Positions 1 to 5,422 of a DNA stretch of 5,422 nucleotides are shown here, in pieces; position 1 is the first letter of the stretch; each line of letters starts with the position of its first letter. The DNA comes from Gorillibacterium sp. (GTDB taxonomy: Bacteria; Bacillota; Bacilli; Paenibacillales; NBRC-103111), in assembly GCA_023511325.1 (NCBI GenBank), contig JAIMBU010000252.1, positions 1 to 5,422 of the forward strand, in the 5' to 3' direction. The notes below the pieces were generated by a model. That model had not been told where the DNA came from. It saw only the letters and a list, made by a program, of their open reading frames with translations, and did not search any database. The translations under genes were made by a program, and so were the position numbers.

Positions 1-1
1 G

Positions 2-70
2 GTACATTCTGGAAGAATGTTGATCCGGTTTGTGAAAGGCGGCCTCAACGGCATGCCATATCAAGGGTGA
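2..70 (+). CDS. C-terminal end of an unidentified upstream gene (partial)
   Basis: An open frame enters from the left edge and stops at TGA 68-70, giving a 22-residue tail that ends RFVKGGLNGMPYQG. Of the three forward frames, this is the one whose stop sits in the usual place for an operon neighbour: 15 bases before the ATG at 86 (3 bases before the alternative GTG at 74). The ribosome binding site of the next gene follows directly. The frame starting at base 1 stays open to TGA 79-81 but would overlap that site, and its composition (many Arg codons, ERRPQRH) looks less protein-like. The frame starting at base 3 closes at once. I do not recognise the family from so short a tail. By context it may be another xylan or sugar enzyme, but that is inference only. 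Confidence 0.45.
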   Translation, partial: VHSGRMLIRFVKGGLNGMPYQG

Positions 71-76
71 GAGGTG
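71..76 (+). promoter_or_regulatory. Ribosome binding site that decides the GH3 start
   Basis: GAGGTG at 71-76 matches the anti-Shine-Dalgarno core and lies 9 bases before ATG 86, which is good spacing. It overlaps the alternative GTG start at 74, so the two signals exclude each other. The GTG would need the weaker AAGGGTGA at 63-70 as its site. This favours ATG 86. Confidence 0.6.
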
Positions 77-85
77 GATGAAATC

Positions 86-2242
86 ATGAAGGAGCAACCG
101 GTTTATTTGGATGAAAGCCTGTCCTTTGAAGAAAGGGCGAAAGACCTTGTTTCAAGGATGACGCTGGAAGAGAAAGTTTCGCAGATGCTCTTTAATGCCC
201 CGGCCATACCCCGGCTGGGCATACCGTCCTATAATTGGTGGAATGAAGCGCTACACGGGGTGGCCAGGGCTGGGGTAGCGACGGTTTTCCCTCAGGCCAT
301 TGGGCTGGCGGCAACCTTCGATGAAGAGCTGCTGGAAGAAGTCGCCGATGTGATCGCTACAGAAGCTAGGGCCAAATTTAACATGCATCAGGAGTTTAAT
401 GATACAGATATCTACAAAGGCTTAACCTTCTGGGCACCGAATGTGAACATTTTCCGCGATCCTCGGTGGGGCAGAGGACATGAAACCTATGGTGAGGACC
501 CGTATCTTTCAGCAAGACTGGGTGTGCGGTTCATCCAAGGCTTGCAAGGCCATGATGAGAACTACCTCAAGGTCGCGGCCTGTGCGAAACATTTTGCCGT
601 ACATTCGGGACCTGAGGATTTAAGGCACAGCTTCGATGCGGTTGTCTCCACCCAAGATCTATATGAAACCTATTTGCCGGCATTTCGCGCTTGTGTACAG
701 GAAGCGAAGGTGGAAGCGGTAATGGGGGCTTACAACCGAACCAACGGTGAGCCTTGCTGCGGAAGCGATCTCCTGCTCAAGCAGATTCTGCGGGGAGAAT
801 GGCAATTCGACGGACATGTCGTTTCGGATTGTTGGGCGATCCGGGATTTTCATGAACATCATAAGGTTACGGCAAACTCCATCGAATCGGTCGCCTTGGC
901 CGTGAATCAGGGCTGCGATTTGAATTGCGGGAACATCTTTATCTTCCTTCTGCAAGCGCTTGAAGCTGGACTGGTAACAGAAGAACAAATTACTCAGGCG
1001 GTCATCCGGCTGTTTACCACAAGAATGAAGCTGGGACTGTTTGATGAGAAGGAGCAGGTTCCGTTTTCTTCCATCGGCTACGCAGAGGTGAATTCGGCAA
1101 GGATGCAAGAATTAAACCGGAAGGCCGCCAGAGAAAGCCTCGTACTTTTGAAGAACCAAAATGGCATGCTCCCTTTGGATAAATCCAAAATTAAAACAAT
1201 TGGGGTAATCGGTCCCAACGCGAATAACAGACGGGCTTTGGTAGGCAATTACGAAGGAACGGCTTCCCGCTATATTACCGTGTCCGAAGGTATTCAGGAT
1301 TATCTAGGGGAGGACGTCCGAGTCTTTTATTCCGAGGGCTGTCATTTGTACAAAGACAAGATGAGCGGTTTGGGAGCGGATAATGACCGGATTGCGGAAG
1401 TAAAAGGCGTATGCAAGGAAAGCGACGTCGTCGTCGTCTGCTTAGGACTTGATGCCGGTTTGGAAGGGGAGGAAGGGGATGTCGGGAACCAGTACGCCAG
1501 TGGAGATAAGCAAGACTTAAGGCTTCCGGGTATTCAGGAGAAAGTGCTAAAGACTGTCTATGAAAGCGGGAAACCGGTGGTCTTGGTGGTAATGTCAGGC
1601 AGCGCTCTAGCAATTGGATGGGCCGACGAGCATATTCCCGCTATTCTGCAAGGTTGGTATCCAGGCTCCCAGGGGGGACGAGTTATCGCCGAGGCCCTCT
1701 TCGGGGAGTTCTCTCCAGAAGGAAAGCTGCCGGTCACGTTCTACAATACGACAGAGGAACTACCCGAATTTACAGATTACGCTATGAAGAACCGGACGTA
1801 CCGGTATATGCCGGGAGACGCCTTATACCCCTTTGGATACGGACTGTCCTATACGGATTTCACCATTGAGAATGTGCAGGTAGATACAGAGGAAATTACG
1901 GAAGCTGGCATCCAGGTATCCGCCACGCTTAGGAACGACGGCAAGCTGGCAGGAGGAGAAGTTCTGCAGATTTATGTCAAGGTAGAGCAGGACGGCGCCC
2001 CCAATCCTCAGTTAAAGGCTTTTCAAAAGGTTCATTTGCAGCCGCAGGAAGAACGACATTTGATGTTGCATCTGCCAGTTGAAGCCTTTGGTTTATACGA
2101 TGAGGAAGGCAAAAGAAGACTGCAAAAAGGCAACTATACCGTTTATGTGGGCAGTTCCCAACCGGACAGCAGGAGTTACTCGCTTACAGGTAAGAAGACG
2201 GCGGAATTCAACTGCGTTTCAACGTTAGAGAAAGAAGTGTAG
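86..2242 (+). CDS. Glycoside hydrolase family 3, cytoplasmic beta-xylosidase/beta-glucosidase
   Basis: This is a retaining GH3 exo-beta-glycosidase, likely releasing xylose (or glucose) from the non-reducing end of short oligosaccharides. The frame is also open from GTG 74; residue numbers here count from that codon (subtract 4 for ATG 86). The (beta/alpha)8 domain spans about residues 20-330, with YNWWNEALHG at 53-62, WGRGHETYGEDPY at 132-144, KH at 172-173 and the nucleophile motif VVSDCW with Asp252. The second alpha/beta domain spans about 355-595; its LEGEEGD segment (463-469) should hold the acid/base glutamate. A fibronectin-III-like domain follows at about 600-712. There is no signal peptide, so the enzyme acts inside the cell. 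The tract resembles the xylosidase branch of GH3, but xylose versus glucose preference cannot be fixed from sequence. It lies 19 bases before aguA, which supports a role in finishing xylo-oligosaccharides after glucuronate removal. Length is normal for three-domain GH3. Confidence 0.92.
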   Translation: MKEQPVYLDESLSFEERAKDLVSRMTLEEKVSQMLFNAPAIPRLGIPSYNWWNEALHGVARAGVATVFPQAIGLAATFDEELLEEVADVIATEARAKFNMHQEFNDTDIYKGLTFWAPNVNIFRDPRWGRGHETYGEDPYLSARLGVRFIQGLQGHDENYLKVAACAKHFAVHSGPEDLRHSFDAVVSTQDLYETYLPAFRACVQEAKVEAVMGAYNRTNGEPCCGSDLLLKQILRGEWQFDGHVVSDCWAIRDFHEHHKVTANSIESVALAVNQGCDLNCGNIFIFLLQALEAGLVTEEQITQAVIRLFTTRMKLGLFDEKEQVPFSSIGYAEVNSARMQELNRKAARESLVLLKNQNGMLPLDKSKIKTIGVIGPNANNRRALVGNYEGTASRYITVSEGIQDYLGEDVRVFYSEGCHLYKDKMSGLGADNDRIAEVKGVCKESDVVVVCLGLDAGLEGEEGDVGNQYASGDKQDLRLPGIQEKVLKTVYESGKPVVLVVMSGSALAIGWADEHIPAILQGWYPGSQGGRVIAEALFGEFSPEGKLPVTFYNTTEELPEFTDYAMKNRTYRYMPGDALYPFGYGLSYTDFTIENVQVDTEEITEAGIQVSATLRNDGKLAGGEVLQIYVKVEQDGAPNPQLKAFQKVHLQPQEERHLMLHLPVEAFGLYDEEGKRRLQKGNYTVYVGSSQPDSRSYSLTGKKTAEFNCVSTLEKEV

Positions 2243-2244
2243 GG

Positions 2245-2251
2245 AAGGAGG
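2245..2251 (+). promoter_or_regulatory. Ribosome binding site of aguA
   Basis: AAGGAGG is a near-perfect Shine-Dalgarno sequence, starting 3 bases after the GH3 stop codon and 10 bases before ATG 2262. It fixes the aguA start and implies reinitiation or coupled translation from the upstream gene. Confidence 0.8.
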
Positions 2252-2261
2252 CACTGCTTCT

Positions 2262-4244
2262 ATGGGATATGAGCAGGCGTGGTTAAACTATCATCAAGTC
2301 AAGGATCAGAGTTTTCGCAAATATCTAACAGGTGTCTACTCTCTGGAGGAGGACGCCATCATCTGCTCGGGAATCCGAGAACTGACGTTGGCAATGGAAC
2401 ATATGTATGCTGTTACTCTGCCTTGCGACAAGGGAGCGGCTGAGTCGGGCATTCACCTGAGAAAAAACAGTGAAGCAGATCTGGGACAAGAAGGCTACCA
2501 TATCTATCCAGAGGGACCTGTTTTCGTGATAGAAGGCTGTACCTCCCAAGGAATATTGTACGGTATTTTTCAACTTCTACGCCGGTTGCAAACTGAAGTC
2601 GTCGCAGAAGAAATAAACGACAATAAGCTCCCAGATAACCCACTAAGAATGCTCAACCACTGGGATAATATGGACGGAAGCATTGAGCGAGGGTATGCGG
2701 GCCATTCCTTTTTCTTCAAAGATAATGAGGTTCTTGTAAACGAAAGAACCTTGGACTATGCAAGACTGGCGGCCTCCGTAGGTATCAACGGCGTGGTCAT
2801 CAATAATGTAAATGTTAAAAACGCTGCAACATTTCTGATCACCCCACGGTATTTTGCTGATTTGCGGAAGATTCAGGAGATCTTTGCTTCCTATGGCATC
2901 AAACTATTTCTTAGTTTAAACTTTGCGGCTCCTCTGGAGCTTGGGGGGCTCCAATCGGCTGATCCGGCTTCGGATACGGTAAAGGACTGGTGGACGGACA
3001 AGTTAAAGGAAGTTTTCCAAGAACTACCCGGCTTTGGCGGCTTTCTCGTCAAAGCGGACTCAGAAGGACGTCCCGGTCCCTTTACCTACGGAAGAACCCA
3101 TGCAGAAGGAGCCAATATGCTGGCAGACATCATCAGCCCTTACGGTGGGATTATCATCTGGAGATGTTTTGTATACAATTGCCGACAGGATTGGCGAGAC
3201 CTCGAAACGGATCGGGCAAGAGCAGGGTATGATCATTTCCAACCACTTGACGGCGCGTTCCGCGACAATGTGATCCTGCAAATAAAAAACGGTCCGATGG
3301 ATTTTCAGGTCAGGGAGCCGGTTTCTCCGTTGTTTGGCGGGATGAAAGCGACCAACCAGATCCTGGAGGTGCAGATTGCCCAAGAATATACCGGGCAACA
3401 AAAGCATGTCTGTTATTTGCTACCCATGTTCCGGGAGATCCTGAATTTCCGTACCCATTGCGAACAGGACAAGGATACGGTTGGAGATCTTATCAGCGGA
3501 AGGACATACGGGCAAAAACACGGCGGAATGGCAGCGGTTATAAACACGGGGGCGGATGAGAACTGGACAGGACATGACCTGGCGGCCGCCAATTGGTACG
3601 GATTCGGTAGACTTAGCTTCGATCGGAATTTGACAGCTGAAGAGATTGCCGCTGAATGGGTTCTCCTGACCTTTGGTTCGGACCCTAAAGCAATGGCTGT
3701 TGTACATGGAATTCTGATGAACTCGTGGAATGTCTATGAAAGCTACACCTCGCCTCTAGGAATCGGCTGGATGGTAAATCCGGGATATCACTATGGACCG
3801 AATGTGGACGGGTATGAGTATGACCGCTGGGGTACCTATCACCGAGCGGATCACCGCGGGCTGGGCGTGGACCGCAGCAGCAAAGGCACCGGCTATGCCA
3901 CCCAATACCATGAGCCCAACGCTTCCCTGTATGAAACGATCGATACCTGTCCGGAGGAATTACTTCTATTCTTCCATTATGTCGAATACGCTCATTGCCT
4001 ATCTAGCGGAAAGACTTTAATCCAGCATATCTATGATACACATTTCGAAGGCGCAGACGTTGTGGAAGCAACGGTCAAAGGTTGGAAAGGATTGGAGGGA
4101 ATCCTCGAACCGATTGCCTATGAAAGAGTTCTTGCCCGACTGGAGAATCAAGAGCTTCACGCCAAGGAGTGGAGAGATGTTGTATGCAGTTACTTTTACC
4201 GGAAATCTGGGATAGCGGACGAGAGAAACAGGCAAATATTCTAG
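2262..4244 (+). CDS. aguA: GH67 alpha-glucuronidase, intracellular
   Basis: This enzyme hydrolyses the alpha-1,2 bond between (4-O-methyl)glucuronic acid and the non-reducing terminal xylose of aldouronates, an inverting reaction. The 660-residue product is close to the roughly 680 of Bacillus-type AguA. The N-terminal non-catalytic domain is about residues 1-125, the barrel about 126-450, and a helical C-terminal dimerisation region follows. Family hallmarks are LNHWDNMDGSIERGY from 131, VKADSEG from 263, IWRCFVYN from 299, GPMDFQVREPVSPLFG from 344 and QEYTGQQKH from 374. From the literature as I recall it, Geobacillus stearothermophilus AguA uses Glu285 as acid and Asp364 plus Glu392 to activate water. 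A constant shift of 17 places these on Glu268, Asp347 and Glu375 here, all present, so the enzyme looks active. There is no signal peptide, so its substrate must be imported, which fits the permease genes just downstream. The gap to lplB is 15 bases. Confidence 0.97.
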   Translation: MGYEQAWLNYHQVKDQSFRKYLTGVYSLEEDAIICSGIRELTLAMEHMYAVTLPCDKGAAESGIHLRKNSEADLGQEGYHIYPEGPVFVIEGCTSQGILYGIFQLLRRLQTEVVAEEINDNKLPDNPLRMLNHWDNMDGSIERGYAGHSFFFKDNEVLVNERTLDYARLAASVGINGVVINNVNVKNAATFLITPRYFADLRKIQEIFASYGIKLFLSLNFAAPLELGGLQSADPASDTVKDWWTDKLKEVFQELPGFGGFLVKADSEGRPGPFTYGRTHAEGANMLADIISPYGGIIIWRCFVYNCRQDWRDLETDRARAGYDHFQPLDGAFRDNVILQIKNGPMDFQVREPVSPLFGGMKATNQILEVQIAQEYTGQQKHVCYLLPMFREILNFRTHCEQDKDTVGDLISGRTYGQKHGGMAAVINTGADENWTGHDLAAANWYGFGRLSFDRNLTAEEIAAEWVLLTFGSDPKAMAVVHGILMNSWNVYESYTSPLGIGWMVNPGYHYGPNVDGYEYDRWGTYHRADHRGLGVDRSSKGTGYATQYHEPNASLYETIDTCPEELLLFFHYVEYAHCLSSGKTLIQHIYDTHFEGADVVEATVKGWKGLEGILEPIAYERVLARLENQELHAKEWRDVVCSYFYRKSGIADERNRQIF

Positions 4245-4245
4245 G

Positions 4246-4251
4246 AAGGAG
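4246..4251 (+). promoter_or_regulatory. Ribosome binding site of lplB
   Basis: AAGGAG begins one base after the aguA stop codon and 8 bases before ATG 4260. It favours this start over the in-frame ATG at 4266, for which the spacing would be 14 bases. Confidence 0.75.
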
Positions 4252-4259
4252 TTGGTGAC

Positions 4260-5216
4260 ATGGCAATGGCAACCCATAACAAGGTATTGAAAACCAATAA
4301 AAAGGTAGTGGAAACAACCCCTCTTTGGAAGCACGTCAAGAAGGAGTGGAAGCTGTATACGTTTCTGATCATTCCAATCCTCTACTTTATTGTATTCAAA
4401 TATGCACCCATGCTGGGAAATGTGATCGCTTTTCGCAAGTACAGGGGTGGTCCCAATTTGTTTGGTACGGAATGGGTAGGACTCAAATACTTTCACATGT
4501 TTCTGAAGGACCCCGCCTTTTGGCGAGCCTTTAGTAATAATTTAACACTAAGCATTTCTTATTTAATCGTTCGGTTTCCTTTAACGCTAATTTTTGCCCT
4601 ACTGGTAAATGAAATTCGTCATCTCAAGTGGAAAAAGTTCGTCCAGACTGTTTCGTATCTACCTCATTTTATGTCGATGGTTATCGTAGCAGGGATGATT
4701 AAGGAAATCGTCTCCTTAAACGGACCGATTAACTCGTTTTTGGTAAGTCTTGGTTTTGCCAAGATTGCGTTCATTTCTTTACCGCAATGGTTTCCAACGA
4801 TCTACATTACATCTGGTATCTGGCAAGGAATCGGTTGGGGTACAATCCTCTATTTGGCGGCAATGACCGGGATCAACACTGAGTTGTATGAAGCAGCAAA
4901 AATTGATGGAGCTAACCGATTTAGACTTGCTTGGCACGTCACGATTCCGGGAATATTGACGACCATTATGGTTCTCTTGATTCTGGATATCGGTGGCATT
5001 ATGGGATCGAATTTTGAAAAGGTTTTACTGCTCTACAATCCATTAACCTATCAAACGGCAGATGTCATCTCTACTTACGTCTACCGGATGGGAATCACCG
5101 GTGGAAACTTCAGTTATGCAACCGCTGTGGGCTTGTTTGAAGGAATAATCGGCCTGATTTTAGTCACGACAGCAAACGAGATATCCAAGCGGACTACAAA
5201 ATCAAGCTTATGGTAG
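4260..5216 (+). CDS. lplB: Sugar ABC transporter permease, LplB type
   Basis: This is one of two membrane subunits of a CUT1-type carbohydrate importer. The 318-residue length and the sequence style match the LplB group of Bacillota. A basic cytoplasmic N-terminus (many Lys, residues 8-31) precedes six predicted membrane segments at about 33-55, 95-116, 131-148, 180-204, 232-249 and 286-306. The loop before the fifth segment has the EAA motif, YEAAKIDGANRF from 210 ending in IPG at 229-231, which docks the ATPase. By context the cargo is probably a (methyl)glucuronoxylan fragment, since aguA lies immediately upstream. In the described Paenibacillus sp. JDR-2 aldouronate cluster, lplA-lplB-ytcP occur with aguA. 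Subunit type is sure, substrate is inferred. No ATPase gene is seen here; such importers often share an MsmX-like ATPase encoded elsewhere. The gene is visibly richer in A+T than the hydrolase genes, as expected from its Phe/Ile-rich membrane segments. Confidence 0.93.
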   Translation: MAMATHNKVLKTNKKVVETTPLWKHVKKEWKLYTFLIIPILYFIVFKYAPMLGNVIAFRKYRGGPNLFGTEWVGLKYFHMFLKDPAFWRAFSNNLTLSISYLIVRFPLTLIFALLVNEIRHLKWKKFVQTVSYLPHFMSMVIVAGMIKEIVSLNGPINSFLVSLGFAKIAFISLPQWFPTIYITSGIWQGIGWGTILYLAAMTGINTELYEAAKIDGANRFRLAWHVTIPGILTTIMVLLILDIGGIMGSNFEKVLLLYNPLTYQTADVISTYVYRMGITGGNFSYATAVGLFEGIIGLILVTTANEISKRTTKSSLW

Positions 5217-5223
5217 AAAGGAG
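5217..5223 (+). promoter_or_regulatory. Ribosome binding site of the second permease
   Basis: AAAGGAG starts directly after the lplB stop codon and lies 9 bases before GTG 5233. An in-frame TAA at 5230-5232 abuts the GTG, so no start further upstream is possible. The next in-frame choice, ATG 5257, is 33 bases from this site and thus unlikely. Confidence 0.75.
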
Positions 5224-5232
5224 CAGACTTAA

Positions 5233-5422
5233 GTGAAGACATCCAACTCCTATCGTATGTTTCAACTTATTAATGGAATTCTCATGGTACTTATTGTAAT
5301 AGCAACGTTATATCCGTTTCTTTTTCTGGTCGCGCAGTCTTTTAGTTCAGAGGCCGCCGTGCATGGTGGGAAGATAACCATATTTCCAGTGGGATTTACA
5401 ACTGAAACGTATCGAGTCATTC
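5233..5422 (+). CDS. ytcP: Sugar ABC transporter permease, YtcP/LplC type (5' part, cut by window end)
   Basis: This is the second membrane subunit of the importer, pairing with the LplB-type permease encoded 16 bases upstream. Only the first 63 codons are visible, beginning at GTG 5233. They show a short polar N-terminus (KTSNSYRMF), one hydrophobic membrane segment at about residues 12-34 (ILMVLIVIATLYPFLFLV), then the family's typical SFSSEAAVHGGKI and FPVGFTTETYRVI. This order of TLYPF, a SFSS step and a PVGFT segment is characteristic of YtcP/LplC permeases. The EAA loop lies beyond the window, so completeness cannot be judged. YtcP and LplC are close paralogues, and the symbol follows the aldouronate-cluster usage rather than a proven orthology. 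Confidence 0.88.
   Translation, partial: MKTSNSYRMFQLINGILMVLIVIATLYPFLFLVAQSFSSEAAVHGGKITIFPVGFTTETYRVI

Larger units (their letters stand above)
1..5422 (+). other. Single operon for aldouronate uptake and intracellular breakdown
   Basis: All genes point the same way with gaps of 15-19 bases (15 before ATG 86), each filled by a Shine-Dalgarno sequence. No gap has room for a promoter plus terminator, and no hairpin with a T-run occurs at any junction. One transcript starting left of the window and continuing past its right edge is the simplest reading. The operator, any CcpA site and any regulator gene (a YesM/YesN-like two-component pair in the JDR-2 case) must lie outside. The pathway inferred is import of glucuronic-acid-decorated xylo-oligosaccharides, side-group removal by AguA, then xylose release by the GH3 enzyme. 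Confidence 0.8.

Noticed and set aside
33..47. TGAAAGGCGGCCTCA, resembling a CcpA cre site before the GH3 gene
   Set aside because: It fits the TGNNNNCGNNNNCA pattern only if one G is removed, and it lies inside the probable end of the upstream coding region.
1425..1440. GTC triplet run (microsatellite-like)
   Set aside because: It encodes the VVVV strand before CLGL in the GH3 second domain, a normal hydrophobic beta-strand, and is too short to call a repeat.
1561..1574. TGAAAGCGGGAAAC, second cre-like string
   Set aside because: The last two bases do not match the consensus, and it sits deep in the GH3 coding region where the codons are fully explained.
2935..2953. Inverted repeat TGGAGC / GCTCCA with a 7-base loop
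   Set aside because: The stem is only 6 bp, inside the aguA coding region, with no T-run after it. It is consistent with chance and is not a terminator.
4180..4208. TTGTAT followed 17 bases later by AAATCT, a possible internal promoter before lplB
   Set aside because: The -10 hexamer matches TATAAT at only two of six positions and the region encodes the conserved end of AguA.
4017..4496. Antisense open frame of 159 codons spanning the aguA/lplB junction, and shorter antisense frames within GH3 and aguA
   Set aside because: Each lies opposite clearly recognised genes, the products show no family-like motifs, and none has a convincing neighbour arrangement. They are shadows of the sense codons.
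4260..5216. Higher A+T content of lplB compared with the hydrolase genes, as a possible sign of separate transfer
   Set aside because: Membrane segments rich in Phe, Ile and Leu explain the TTT/ATT-rich codons, and the spacing and ribosome sites match the rest of the operon.

Overview
The window reads as one continuous plus-strand stretch of a carbohydrate-utilisation operon from a Gram-positive Bacillota, most likely Paenibacillus or a close relative. The reasons are strong AAGGAG-type ribosome binding sites before each gene, gaps of only 15-19 bases, moderate base composition, and protein types (GH67 alpha-glucuronidase, LplB/YtcP-type permeases, intracellular GH3) that are typical of Paenibacillus xylan loci. 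The genus is inferred from family resemblance, not from a database search.

Layout: bases 1-70 hold the probable last codons of an unidentified upstream gene. Bases 86 (or 74)-2242 encode a cytoplasmic glycoside hydrolase family 3 enzyme, probably a beta-xylosidase or broad beta-glycosidase. Bases 2262-4244 encode a complete GH67 alpha-glucuronidase (AguA) with all three expected catalytic carboxylates. Bases 4260-5216 encode an LplB-type sugar ABC permease, and 5233 to the window end is the start of the partner YtcP/LplC-type permease, cut by the window edge. There is no gap over 300 bases without a gene. I see no terminator, convincing promoter, RNA gene, mobile element, CRISPR array or significant repeat.

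Working together: the two permeases would form the membrane channel of an importer for short xylan fragments carrying (4-O-methyl)glucuronic acid (aldouronates). Both hydrolases lack signal peptides. Inside the cell AguA would remove the glucuronic acid side group from the non-reducing end, and the GH3 enzyme would then take the bare xylo-oligosaccharide down to xylose. The substrate-binding lipoprotein and the ATPase of the transporter are not in the window. The locus is a recognisable known type of pathway. The only mildly unusual points are gene order (hydrolases ahead of the permeases, no binding protein directly before lplB) and the GH3 rather than GH43 companion enzyme. I found no evidence of a new kind of system.
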